Shown here piece by piece: positions 13,704 to 23,310 of a DNA stretch of 25,206 bases. The notes beneath the pieces are model-generated. The model saw only the letters and a program-made list of their open reading frames with translations. It was not told the origin of the DNA and searched no databases. Every line of letters begins with the position of its first letter. Positions within the stretch are counted from its first letter, which is position 1. The DNA is from a virus, in the IMG/VR virus record IMGVR_UViG_3300020474_000102, positions 1 through 25,206 of that record. One strand, given 5' to 3'. The translations under genes and the position numbers were made by a program.

Positions 13704-16700
13704 ATGGGTCTTAGTCGCTTAGATAATTTTCTGAAGAACAGTCGTGGAGATATTCTTTACGTTGATCCTTCTAGTATAGACTCAACCGATAGTATTGAGA
13801 ACCAAGGTAACTCTCTGGTAAGACCCTTTAAGACAATTCAAAGGGCACTGATTGAGGCTGCGAGATTCTCCTATCAAAAGGGGTTGGACAACGATAGGTT
13901 CAGTAGAACCACAATCATAGTATATCCAGGTGATCATACTATAGATAATCGTCCTGGTTGGATACCTATTCAAGATGCTCCTTTGTCTGGTAATACCTGG
14001 ATGACTAGAGGTGGATCTGGTGCTAGTGGATTAACAGAATTTACGTTAGATACGAATTTTAATATAGAGAGTGATGATAACGACCTTTATAAAGTTAACT
14101 CTGTCTACGGTGGAGTTATTATTCCCCGTGGTACATCTATTGTTGGTTTAGATCTTAGAAAGACTAAGGTTAGACCTAGATTTGTTCCAAATCCTGAAGA
14201 TGGAACGATTGATCGCACATGTTTATTCAGAGTTACAGGTACTTGTTACTTTAACCAGTTTACATTCTTTGATGCAGACCCCAATTCATTAATATATCAA
14301 GATTACGGTAATAATAAGTTTGTACCTAATAAGTCACACCACAAGTTAACTTGTTTTGAATATGCTGATGGTGTTAATCCAGTTAAGTTTAACGATTCAT
14401 ATTTAAATTATAATACAACGAGAACTGATCTCGATATGTATTATCAGAAGATTGGTTTATTGTATGGAACTTCTAGTGGAAGAGACATTACTCCAGACTT
14501 CCCTAATACAGGTCAAGACATACAGACCAAGATTGATGAATTTAGAATTGTTGGTTCTCAAGGTCAGAATATTGGTATTAGTAGTATTAAGGCAGGTGAT
14601 GGTAATACTGCTACTACTGAAATTACAGTAGATATTACTGAATCAATCACAGGACTTGATGTTGATACTCCAATTAGGATTGAAGGAGTTCCTGTTGGTG
14701 GATATAATGGTTCATTTGTTATTAATAAGGTAGAGAGTAGTAGTAGAATTAAGTATAATGTATCTTCTGCTCCTGCAAATGCACTCCCTAATATTGTAAG
14801 TGGATCACCAACACTTAATGTTGTTGTTGATTCTGTTACATCTGCTTCTCCATATATCTTTAACTGTTCATTAAGATCAGTTTATGGTATGTGTGGTCTC
14901 CATGCTGATGGTGATAAGGCAGATGGATTTAAATCTATGGTTGTTGCCCAATTCACTGGTATAGGACTTCAAAAAGATGACAATGCATTTGTTAAGTACA
15001 ACACTACGTCTGGTGTATATGAGGACAGTAATGCTGTATCTAATCTACACACAGATTCAAGAGCACTCTACAAACCCTCGTACACCAACTACCATATTAA
15101 AGCATCTAACAATGCGTTTTTACAATTAGTATCTACGTTTGGTATTGGTTATGCTAATCATTTTGTAGCAGAGAGTGGTGGTGACCATTCTATTACAAAC
15201 TCTAACTCTAACTTCGGTTCGAGAGCGATTGTTTGTAAAGGATTTAGGGCAGATGCCTTCCCAAGAGATGACACAGGATATGTTACACATTTCATTCCTC
15301 CACAAGAAATTACAACAACAGATATAGGTATTGAATTTTTACCTGTTGATGTTGAGAAGACAGTTGGTGTTGCTAATTCATCTAGATTATACTTATATAA
15401 TGAATTTAACGTAAATAACCCACCAAATACAGTATTAGAAGGTTATAGACTTGGTGCTGCTGCTCATGATGATTTAAAAGCAATCTTTAATATTAATGGT
15501 AATCAAGTTACTAGAAAGTCTAGGATAATTCTTCCTGATACCCAAGGTACTGGTACAAGAGAAGTAAGTTCTGTTAAGACAACTACTGTTGGTAGAAATA
15601 CTATTGGTATTAATAGTATTACCTCAAATATTTTTACTTTAACTGATAGTCATCAGTTTATTAATGGTGAATCTGTTAGGGTTATGAGTGATGATGGTGA
15701 ACTTCCTGATGGTATAGATCACAACTCAGTTTACTTTGCAATTACTTCTGGTATTAATAGTGACCAAGTTAAATTGGCACAGACTTTAAATGATACTATT
15801 AGTTTGTCTCCAATATCTGTTAACAGTAAAGGTGGTATTCTAAGTATTGAGTCTAGAGTATCGGATAAAGGATCAGGTGATGTTGGTCATCCTGTTCAAT
15901 ATGATAGTACTATTGGTCAGTGGTATGTTAATACAAGTACGATTAATAACGAGATCTATGATTCTGTTGTAGGTTTAGGAACTTCAACTTTAGGTAGTGC
16001 AACTCCAAGGACATTTATTAGTAGAAAACCTGATACTAGATCTCTAGATGATAGGATTTATAAGGTTAGATTTGTTGTACCTAAAGATGCTACAGTTCTA
16101 TCAAAACCACCAACTGATTCATTCGTTATTCAAGAATCTAGTTCTACTACTGGATTAACAGATGCAGAAGTTCTTAAGTTTAATAGTATTGATCCAGTTC
16201 AACTTAATAATACATCTGAATTAAGGAACCCAAGATTTATATCTAATGCGGTTTGGGATGCTGGTATTGGAACAGTTGGTGTTGCTACTCTTACTACTGA
16301 GATTCCACATGAATTATCTGTTGGATCTGTAGTTAAGGTTGTTAATGTACTATCTGGTCTTAATACAACTGGATTGGGTAATACTGGATATAATGGTGAA
16401 TATAAGGTAACTGGTAGAACATCTAGAAGAGAGTTTACTGTTGGTATTAAGACAGATCCAGGTGTATTTAATAATGATACTTCTGCAAGAAATACAAATC
16501 TTCCAAGGTATACTAGAACTGAAACTAAGAACACTTTATTTGTTTATAAGAAGGACGAGATACAAGAGTATGTCTCTAATGTAAAGGATGGCGTTTATCA
16601 CTTAACTTTAATTGATGCATCTAACCGTCCTAGTGTAGAACCATTCGATGAGATGAGGTTCGCACAACCAGTTAAGAGTCTATATCCTCAAATGGATAGA

Positions 16701-19544
16701 GATAATCCTGTATCTGATCCAAATCAGACTAGGACTTTTGCTCTACCATCACCTATTGGTTTAACTGAGGTTAATGATCCTCAGAACAGTCTTACTAAAG
16801 AGACTATTAACAAGAATATTAGAGACTTTGAGGTTGGTGTTGGAATTGTTGAAATTGAATCACAGAGTGGTACTGCTCATACACTAACAACAGAACTAGA
16901 TCATAACCTTAATAGAGTTAATGTTGTTGCAATATCTAGTGCTGGTTTTGGATATGGTGATGGATCTGGATCTATTCAGACACTTTTCAACGCTAATTTA
17001 GTTGGTATTGGAACCTCTGTAACTGGTAAGAACGCAACTGCCAACATCAAGATCAGTCCTACAGGTCAGATTACTGACGTTAAAATTGTTGATGGTGGAT
17101 CTGCATTTGGTATAGGTAACACACTTGCTGTAGTTGGTGTTGCTACTACCGCAGGATATGTTGAAGGTGTTGTTCAAGTAACTCATATACATGATGCAAC
17201 TAATGAGATATTAAATGTTGAGGGTATTCGAGATAGTGTATTTGATGATTACAATAATCTTTATAAGGTAACTAGTGTTCCTGTTGGAGAATCTAATAAA
17301 GTTAATGTATCGTCTGCGACTACGGTTTATGCTAATTATCAATTTACTGGTGATACGGCAATAGCAGGTGTTAATACCAATGGTTTGACGAAAATTAATA
17401 ATACTATTCTCTCAGATGTTACTTCATATGTAACTGGTGAGACAGTTGGTATAACTTCTCTTACATTTGATCATGTTGCTGGTATTGCTAGTGTTACTAC
17501 AGGTAAATCTCATGGTTTACTTAATAATAGCACTGCGAGAGTTATAGGATTTAATGAGACAATCTTTAATGGATCATTTACTGTTACTAATGTTTATACT
17601 GTAAATTCGTTTGCTATTAATGTTGGTATATCTACTGTAGCAGTAGTACCAACAGGAACTGGTTCCATATATCCTACAGGATTTACTGCTCAAGCAGGTG
17701 CTATTGATCCTGCTAATGAATTTGCGTCTGCGAGATTATCTCCTCAGTATGCAGGTATTACCACAGCAATTACTGTTGCATTAACAGACCCAACGATTAA
17801 TACACTAACAGTTCTTAATGCTCTTAAGTATAACTGGAATGTTGGTGATTATCTTATCGTTGATAATGAGATTATGCGTATCAGTGAGACTGTCGTACAG
17901 GATACAACACTTGATGTATTCCGTGGTCTTTTTGGAACGCAGAAACAAGATCATGCTATCGGAGCACAGATAAAGAGAGTTAAGTTTAAACCAATTGAAT
18001 TTAGACGTAACTCAATTATTCGTGCGTCAGGTCATACATTTGAATATCTTGGATATGGACCAGGTAACTATTCTACTGCATTACCATCAAGACAGGACAG
18101 GCAGTTTAGGAATGTAGAGAGAGTTCTATCACAGTCTGTATCTGATAATGCTGGTACTCCATACTATAATGGTTTGGATGACCAAGGTAACCAATATACT
18201 GTTAACAAGTTTACTAGTGGTTCCACTGGACAAGACTTGATTACTGGAGCACCAGTACCAACAATTCGAGGTGAAGATATTACTTCTAACAGTAATGCTG
18301 TTGGATTTGATGTTGAGGAAACCGATCAAATAACTGTCAACAGAAGTATTAAGGTTGATGGTGGAAGAGATAAGAATATTGTCTCTGAGTTTAATGGTCC
18401 TGTAGTCTTTAATAAGAAGGTAACTACAAACGCTCCTGTTGAAGCGAACAGTCTATTCATTCAGGGTACAGAAACTATTGCTAGAAAATATAGTGTTGGG
18501 GTATCAACTCCTGCTATCTCTGGTAACGTAGGTGATATAACATTTGATTCAGAACCATCTTCAGGTGGAACTGCTGGTTGGGTATACACTGATGACAATA
18601 ACTGGATGAAGTTTGGACCTATCCAAGCAAATCCAAATGGTGCTTATGTTGGTATCTTTAGTGGATCATTTGTAGGAGATGGTTCACAGTTACAAAACGT
18701 ATCTGATGTTTGGGTATTTGATGGTGTTGGTATATCTACCACAGCACAGGTTGGTATTGAAACTACACAGGCAAAGTCAGGTTATTCTTTATATGCTGCT
18801 GGTGCGGTTCTATTCGAGAACAGTGTTGAGTTCAGAATGGATACTGTTCTTTGGAATGTACCTGATGGTTGGTTGATTAATACTGGTATTACTACCTTTA
18901 ATCAACAACTTAATGCTAATACGTTTAGAACAGTTGGTATCTCGACTCATGAAGCAGACGTATTAATTACAACTAACCCAGCAACAACTGGAGATTCGGA
19001 TGGTAACTTCCTAAGATTTGTACAAACTGATACGATCTTAAATGCTGCTTATAAGTATGGTGGTATTAAGTGGGAAGGTTTTGATACTGGTAACGAAGGT
19101 ACTAGAGGATTTATTGAAGGTGTATCTGAAGGATCATCTGGACAGTTTGGTATTAGCTTTGGTACAATGGAGACTGGAGCATCTAATCCACAAGAGAGAC
19201 TTAGAATTGCAGCGAATGGTAACATAACTTCTACTGGTACAATCACAGTTACATCTGATGAAAGTATCAAGAGAGATGTTGAGACGATTCCACACGCTCT
19301 AAGTACGGTTCAACTGCTACGTGGTGTAAATTACATACGTAAGTCTAGTGGTCTTCCTGAAACTGGATTGATCGCACAAGAGGTTGAGAAGGTTCTTCCA
19401 GAACTTGTAGAAACACATCCTGATACAGGACTTAAATCAGTTGCATATCAGAACATGGTTGGTCTTTTGATTGAATCAATCAAGGAACAGCAATTACAGA
19501 TTGCAGAACTAAAAGAAAGAGTAAACAAACTAGAATCAAAATGA
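13704..19544 (+). CDS. Giant tail-fibre-like protein with C-terminal peptidase S74 chaperone
   Basis: This 1946-residue protein begins with a compact domain (GDILYVDPSSIDSTD, RPFKTIQRALIEAARFSYQ) known at the N-terminus of very long cyanophage fibre/structural proteins; TIIVYPGDHTI suggests a pectate-lyase-like beta-helix start. Most of the length is Gly/Thr/Val/Ile-rich beta structure, with 'SAGFGYGDGSG' and 'VDGGSAFGIG' units around residues 1070-1145. The last ~96 residues are an intramolecular chaperone of autoprocessing (S74) type: TSDESIKRD, LRGVNYIR, TGLIAQEVEKVLPELV, VAYQNMVGLLIESIKEQ and a terminal coiled coil. In endosialidases the chain cuts itself before the Ser of this motif after trimer folding; the equivalent residues here are S1851 and K1856. 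It is expressed from a late promoter. Likely a long fibre or baseplate fibre that contacts the host surface. Confidence 0.85.
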   Translation: MGLSRLDNFLKNSRGDILYVDPSSIDSTDSIENQGNSLVRPFKTIQRALIEAARFSYQKGLDNDRFSRTTIIVYPGDHTIDNRPGWIPIQDAPLSGNTWMTRGGSGASGLTEFTLDTNFNIESDDNDLYKVNSVYGGVIIPRGTSIVGLDLRKTKVRPRFVPNPEDGTIDRTCLFRVTGTCYFNQFTFFDADPNSLIYQDYGNNKFVPNKSHHKLTCFEYADGVNPVKFNDSYLNYNTTRTDLDMYYQKIGLLYGTSSGRDITPDFPNTGQDIQTKIDEFRIVGSQGQNIGISSIKAGDGNTATTEITVDITESITGLDVDTPIRIEGVPVGGYNGSFVINKVESSSRIKYNVSSAPANALPNIVSGSPTLNVVVDSVTSASPYIFNCSLRSVYGMCGLHADGDKADGFKSMVVAQFTGIGLQKDDNAFVKYNTTSGVYEDSNAVSNLHTDSRALYKPSYTNYHIKASNNAFLQLVSTFGIGYANHFVAESGGDHSITNSNSNFGSRAIVCKGFRADAFPRDDTGYVTHFIPPQEITTTDIGIEFLPVDVEKTVGVANSSRLYLYNEFNVNNPPNTVLEGYRLGAAAHDDLKAIFNINGNQVTRKSRIILPDTQGTGTREVSSVKTTTVGRNTIGINSITSNIFTLTDSHQFINGESVRVMSDDGELPDGIDHNSVYFAITSGINSDQVKLAQTLNDTISLSPISVNSKGGILSIESRVSDKGSGDVGHPVQYDSTIGQWYVNTSTINNEIYDSVVGLGTSTLGSATPRTFISRKPDTRSLDDRIYKVRFVVPKDATVLSKPPTDSFVIQESSSTTGLTDAEVLKFNSIDPVQLNNTSELRNPRFISNAVWDAGIGTVGVATLTTEIPHELSVGSVVKVVNVLSGLNTTGLGNTGYNGEYKVTGRTSRREFTVGIKTDPGVFNNDTSARNTNLPRYTRTETKNTLFVYKKDEIQEYVSNVKDGVYHLTLIDASNRPSVEPFDEMRFAQPVKSLYPQMDRDNPVSDPNQTRTFALPSPIGLTEVNDPQNSLTKETINKNIRDFEVGVGIVEIESQSGTAHTLTTELDHNLNRVNVVAISSAGFGYGDGSGSIQTLFNANLVGIGTSVTGKNATANIKISPTGQITDVKIVDGGSAFGIGNTLAVVGVATTAGYVEGVVQVTHIHDATNEILNVEGIRDSVFDDYNNLYKVTSVPVGESNKVNVSSATTVYANYQFTGDTAIAGVNTNGLTKINNTILSDVTSYVTGETVGITSLTFDHVAGIASVTTGKSHGLLNNSTARVIGFNETIFNGSFTVTNVYTVNSFAINVGISTVAVVPTGTGSIYPTGFTAQAGAIDPANEFASARLSPQYAGITTAITVALTDPTINTLTVLNALKYNWNVGDYLIVDNEIMRISETVVQDTTLDVFRGLFGTQKQDHAIGAQIKRVKFKPIEFRRNSIIRASGHTFEYLGYGPGNYSTALPSRQDRQFRNVERVLSQSVSDNAGTPYYNGLDDQGNQYTVNKFTSGSTGQDLITGAPVPTIRGEDITSNSNAVGFDVEETDQITVNRSIKVDGGRDKNIVSEFNGPVVFNKKVTTNAPVEANSLFIQGTETIARKYSVGVSTPAISGNVGDITFDSEPSSGGTAGWVYTDDNNWMKFGPIQANPNGAYVGIFSGSFVGDGSQLQNVSDVWVFDGVGISTTAQVGIETTQAKSGYSLYAAGAVLFENSVEFRMDTVLWNVPDGWLINTGITTFNQQLNANTFRTVGISTHEADVLITTNPATTGDSDGNFLRFVQTDTILNAAYKYGGIKWEGFDTGNEGTRGFIEGVSEGSSGQFGISFGTMETGASNPQERLRIAANGNITSTGTITVTSDESIKRDVETIPHALSTVQLLRGVNYIRKSSGLPETGLIAQEVEKVLPELVETHPDTGLKSVAYQNMVGLLIESIKEQQLQIAELKERVNKLESK

Positions 19545-19687
19545 AATTAAATAGACCATTAAGGCATTTGCGTTTAGACCAATGTCAGTTCTTTTGGTGG
19601 GATTCACGGATTGATCCAAGAGAACCAGATTACGATCCAGATTACGATCCGTCACAAACCCCTATCAAGGGGTTTTTTTTATGCTAA
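19541..19687 (+). CDS. 48-residue ORF running through the terminator
   Basis: The ATG overlaps the tail-fibre stop (ATGA), the normal coupling in this genome. The peptide starts MKLNRPLRHLRLDQCQFFWW, has acidic repeats (EPDYDPDYDP, from a 12-base tandem repeat GATTACGATCCA) and ends TPIKGFFLC. The last residues are encoded by the terminator hairpin and T-run, so termination would cut the message before the stop codon, while readthrough would complete it. It may be a genuine small gene, or a chance frame after the fibre gene. Confidence 0.45.
   Translation: MKLNRPLRHLRLDQCQFFWWDSRIDPREPDYDPDYDPSQTPIKGFFLC
19656..19680 (+). terminator. Strong intrinsic terminator after the tail-fibre gene
   Basis: AAACCCC pairs with GGGGTTT around the six-base loop TATCAA, followed by eight T residues in all (19673-19680). 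It closes the late structural transcript and separates it from the promoter directly downstream. Confidence 0.88.
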
Positions 19688-19690
19688 AAT
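19682..19690 (+). promoter_or_regulatory. Extended -10 promoter TGCTAAAAT
   Basis: TGCTAAAAT fits an extended -10 (TGN followed by a TATAAT-like hexamer). The T-run of the terminator is just upstream and there is no good -35, which extended -10 promoters tolerate. The same TATGCTANAATA string occurs before the DEAH helicase gene. The predicted start is near 19697, leaving only about 15 bases before ATG 19712. Confidence 0.6.
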
Positions 19691-19711
19691 AGGGTCAGTA
19701 AAATTAGATTG

Positions 19712-22700
19712 ATGCATTTTTATTGTGATGGATACAAAGACAAACCCCATAGGTTTGGATTTGGTGAGACTACACGATCATATGATAAGAGACATAAAGA
19801 TGGTGATTATGGTAAAGCAAATCAAGTTATAGATGTATATGATGGTGAACGCATCCAGTTGGGATACTGGGAGGATCAGTCTACAAGATTTGATGGAGAG
19901 TTGAATATAAACCATCAAGATCATGTTGTACATGCTTGGTTGAAGAAAGATATACCTGGTGTTAAGGAGATTGGTAGAGAGACTTTTGAGGTTAATGAGG
20001 ATATTATTAGTGTTGACGTTGTAGTTCAAATGATTGAAGAGAAATGGTTCTCTGGTGCAAAAAAGAAATGGAAGACGTTTGATCCACGCCCATATCAACA
20101 GAATTTTTTAAATAAGATATCTAAAGCATGGCAATCTGGTCACGAACAGTTTTTATTATTTGCAAAGTGTCGTGCTGGTAAGTCTGTAATGACTCTTCAA
20201 CATATTGTGAATTGGGATTATAAGTTTACTGTTGTATGTTCTAGATTTGATTCACCACAGCAATCATGGAGGGATGATTCTAATACCTTCTTCCCAACTA
20301 TTAAATATATTTCAGTTAAGGATAAGAATTGGAAACAGGATTTAGAATTTTGGATGGAACGTCCAGTTAATGTTGTTTTATGGGCAACTGTACAATCGTT
20401 AATGAATCGTGAGATACCTCAACCAGATTTACTTGTTGCTGATGAGTGTCATATAGGTTCTACAGCAAAACAGTTTACTGAACTTAAAGAGAGATATAAT
20501 ACTAAGATACTCTATCTATCTGGTACTGCTTACAGCATAGTATGGGATTTTAAGGATGATAATAAGTTTGTCTATAGTTATTTTGATGAGCAGTTAGATT
20601 CTATGAAGGGTGTATTTGATGAACCTCGTCCTAGGATGTTACCAACAATAAAAGTGTATGATACACCTGCATATCGTAAGATTTTTGGTAGTGATCCTGA
20701 TTCAATTAATAATACATTCCTGATAGATCAAGAGACTGACAAGTTTTTAAATCCAGAACTTCCTCGTGACTTTGCATATGATAACTTTGATCCTAAAGGT
20801 ACACAAAGAGAGGTTGGATTGAAGCAGAAGATCTTCCAAGGAAGATATATGATGATGGCACTATCTAAAATAGCAGCATGCCATGAGTTTAAAAAAATTG
20901 TTGATTGTTGGTGGCCTACTTTAGTTGTTACTAGTGATACTAAAAATAAGGCAGATGAAATTAATAAGTTTATTGAGGAACATCCAAAAGCACTTATTCT
21001 TACTTCATCTGCAAATGTATTAGGATTTACCAATGAGAAGATTGATACTATTATCAACTGTAAGGGTGGTGAATCTCTTGAGTTCTGGAATCAATTTGCC
21101 TTCCGTGGAGGATCAGGTACACATAATTGGCATATGATTGACTTCAATGGTAAACGTGCTCTTAAATCAATGCATGCTTCATTCCAGTTAGCATGTGATA
21201 GTAATCCTGAGTTGAGAGAGTATCATGAAACTCAGTTTATGGATCTTAAAGGTTATGATAATGGTTTTAGGGAACTAACAAAGGAAGAATTTGATAGTAT
21301 TCTATCTACTGATATTGATTCTACTATGACTACAATGGAAAGTTTAGAGTCAATTTTAAATTTAGATGATGTTGAGTTTAACTACAATGTAAATACTTTT
21401 GCTACAAATAATGAATCATCAAAGGTAATAAAAAAGGCACTTGCAGGTGATGAGGATATGAATAATGAGATTGGTTATAAAGCGGAGATTGATACTGTAA
21501 AAAAGTCTAATGAAGACCCTAACAAATGGAAGAAGAAAGTAGTTAGGGCAATTTTAAAGAGTATACCTCTTTGTATTTTTTATATCTTGAAGGAAGGTAA
21601 GAATGTTAATACTATAGATGATATTTTAAAATCACCAGTCTATATTGATATTAGTGGTGATACTGAGGGTATACTCTCTGATGTTATAGATGCTAATCAC
21701 AATAGTAGAGAGAAACTTACACGTCGTATCGGTACAGAGTCTAAAACTATCATAACAAGTATGAGAGAGTCTGTAACTAAGACTTTAGATACTCTCTCAG
21801 TGTCCTCTGCCATCCAGCAACCTATTCCTTTAATTCTTCTTGATCCAATGATTAATAAATTAAAAGACACCTCACAGACTCTTATACACTCTGATCCAAG
21901 CGGTTCTCATACTGCTAGGTTATTAGAACAAAATGTTAATGTTCATGAATTGACAGTCTGGGATGATTGTGCTAACCACAGAAATAGGGTAGAATATATT
22001 GATAAGCATGTTACCCTAACTAACGAACAACCAGTGTTACGTCCAACAGCGATTCTTGCTAATCCCCCTTATCAAGATCCAAACACTAAAGCAAAGAATA
22101 ATAAGCAATGGAATAAGTTCCTATTGCAGCATGTTGACATGTTAGTGGATGGTGGGGATATGTGTGAGGTTTGTCCTGCATCATTTATTGGTACTACTGG
22201 GTTTGGTAAGAAGTTCCTTAAACTTTGCTCTACGGTTTATAATTTAAAGGAGATTGATTATACAGCAGACCAACACTTCACTCAAGGAATAAAAATTTGT
22301 AGTTGGCATTTAACTAAAGAACCATATCAGGGTAAGACTAGAGTTATTACAGATGATGGTGAGTTTGATTGGGATCTTCGTGATGGTGTACCAGCATGGG
22401 GTGATAAAGTATTAGAGACTTCTATTTTGAATAAGATTGCTACCTCTAATCATCCACGTATCCCACTGAAGATGGGTCAAGCGATTGCTAAGGAAGATTA
22501 TTGTGATGATGGTAAGTATGAAGTCCTACATTCAGGTAATATTACTTGGAAGACTAATATAAAACCTGAGACTAGTGATGTATTGAAGTTTGTTGTACCA
22601 TACTCTATGTCATATAAGAAGAGATTTATAACCAATGCACATATTGGTATGCTCAATGCATGGTGTCCTATTGTAGATGAAGAAGAAGGTGAGAGATTAT

Positions 22701-22888
22701 CTAAGATCTTTGAGCATCCTTTGATTCAGTTATATGTTGATAAGTATAAGAGAACTGGTGGTTTTGCTCCTGCTGTTAAGAATGGAGAAGTACCTGATAT
22801 TACAGACTATGATGATCTAGATACTCAGTTCAACTTTACTGAAGATGAAGTTGCCTATCTGGTGGATAACAATGTCATCAAAGAATAG
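19712..22888 (+). CDS. Single-chain nuclease-helicase-DNA methyltransferase, restriction-modification-like
   Basis: This 1058-residue protein has three regions. (1) Residues 1-110: FGFGETTRSYDKRH, then HVVHAWL and GRETFEV, spaced like GIY-YIG nucleases of the T5orf172/MUG113 type (KIG.T...R ... lH..l ... EwF); this is the least certain part. (2) Residues 125-500: an SF2 helicase with Walker A AKCRAGKS (151-158), DECH (244-247), SGTAYS (270-275) and a motif VI-like NQFAFRGGSG. (3) Residues 690-1058: an N6-adenine methyltransferase with catalytic NPPY (784-787) and the degenerate motif I SDPSGSH (727-733), then a region that may read the target sequence. The order nuclease-helicase-methyltransferase recalls type I/ISP restriction enzymes such as LlaGI, with a different nuclease. 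The start is ATG 19712; an adjacent TTG (19709) is also in frame. It overlaps the next gene by 17 bases. Confidence 0.75.
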   Translation: MHFYCDGYKDKPHRFGFGETTRSYDKRHKDGDYGKANQVIDVYDGERIQLGYWEDQSTRFDGELNINHQDHVVHAWLKKDIPGVKEIGRETFEVNEDIISVDVVVQMIEEKWFSGAKKKWKTFDPRPYQQNFLNKISKAWQSGHEQFLLFAKCRAGKSVMTLQHIVNWDYKFTVVCSRFDSPQQSWRDDSNTFFPTIKYISVKDKNWKQDLEFWMERPVNVVLWATVQSLMNREIPQPDLLVADECHIGSTAKQFTELKERYNTKILYLSGTAYSIVWDFKDDNKFVYSYFDEQLDSMKGVFDEPRPRMLPTIKVYDTPAYRKIFGSDPDSINNTFLIDQETDKFLNPELPRDFAYDNFDPKGTQREVGLKQKIFQGRYMMMALSKIAACHEFKKIVDCWWPTLVVTSDTKNKADEINKFIEEHPKALILTSSANVLGFTNEKIDTIINCKGGESLEFWNQFAFRGGSGTHNWHMIDFNGKRALKSMHASFQLACDSNPELREYHETQFMDLKGYDNGFRELTKEEFDSILSTDIDSTMTTMESLESILNLDDVEFNYNVNTFATNNESSKVIKKALAGDEDMNNEIGYKAEIDTVKKSNEDPNKWKKKVVRAILKSIPLCIFYILKEGKNVNTIDDILKSPVYIDISGDTEGILSDVIDANHNSREKLTRRIGTESKTIITSMRESVTKTLDTLSVSSAIQQPIPLILLDPMINKLKDTSQTLIHSDPSGSHTARLLEQNVNVHELTVWDDCANHRNRVEYIDKHVTLTNEQPVLRPTAILANPPYQDPNTKAKNNKQWNKFLLQHVDMLVDGGDMCEVCPASFIGTTGFGKKFLKLCSTVYNLKEIDYTADQHFTQGIKICSWHLTKEPYQGKTRVITDDGEFDWDLRDGVPAWGDKVLETSILNKIATSNHPRIPLKMGQAIAKEDYCDDGKYEVLHSGNITWKTNIKPETSDVLKFVVPYSMSYKKRFITNAHIGMLNAWCPIVDEEEGERLSKIFEHPLIQLYVDKYKRTGGFAPAVKNGEVPDITDYDDLDTQFNFTEDEVAYLVDNNVIKE

Positions 22889-23288
22889 ACACAATCAAAA
22901 GATTGGATCTGACATCACTAGGAGTGATGATAGGATTGATATTACAGGTGAAGTATTTACTCCACCATCTTTGTGTGACAAGATGATTCGTGGTATACCT
23001 AAAAAGGTTCTTAAAGATCCAACTTCTACCTTTTTAGATAATGCAGCAGGTAATGGTAACTTTGTTATTCAGTTAAAGAAGGTACTGATGAGGTATCATA
23101 GTAGAGATCATATTGTTAATAATATGTTGTATGCTGTAGAGTTTATGGAAGATAATCATAAAGAGATGTGTGAGAGATTAGGTGTGCCTGTAGATCATCC
23201 TCATTATGTTAATGCTGATGCATTGGAATATCATTATCGTTTTGATGGAACTATTGGTGACGTTACATTAGACCAGTTCTTCGAGTGA
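22872..23288 (+). CDS. SAM-binding half of an N6-adenine DNA methyltransferase
   Basis: This 138-residue protein starts at ATG 22872, inside the end of the previous gene. It has motif X (ITGEVFTPP, residues 24-32), an intact motif I (FLDNAAGNGNF, 54-64), a motif II-like acidic residue in YAVEFMEDN (E90), and motif III NADALEY. In Eco57I/type I-like methyltransferases the catalytic NPPY motif should come next, but the chain ends at DQFFE with no NPPY. Either it is a truncated remnant, or it supplies SAM binding to the preceding protein, whose motif IV is intact but motif I looks eroded. The reading frame itself is clean, and the acidic end is followed at once by the promoters of the next gene. 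Confidence 0.75.
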   Translation: MSSKNRHNQKIGSDITRSDDRIDITGEVFTPPSLCDKMIRGIPKKVLKDPTSTFLDNAAGNGNFVIQLKKVLMRYHSRDHIVNNMLYAVEFMEDNHKEMCERLGVPVDHPHYVNADALEYHYRFDGTIGDVTLDQFFE

Positions 23289-23297
23289 CCCTATAAT
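23269..23297 (+). promoter_or_regulatory. Sigma70-type promoter upstream of the DEAH helicase
   Basis: TAGACC (23269-23274, four of six -35 bases) is spaced 17 bases from a perfect TATAAT (23292-23297). It lies across the end of the methyltransferase-like gene. The predicted start is near 23304, just before the helicase ATG. Confidence 0.5.
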
Positions 23298-23301
23298 TGT
23301 A

Positions 23302-23310
23302 TGCTATAAT
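23302..23310 (+). promoter_or_regulatory. Perfect extended -10 promoter TGCTATAAT
   Basis: TGCTATAAT matches the extended -10 consensus exactly and shares TATGCTANAATA with the promoter before the large restriction-like gene. The predicted start (about 23317) falls on an in-frame ATG, which would give a leaderless message. Confidence 0.55.
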
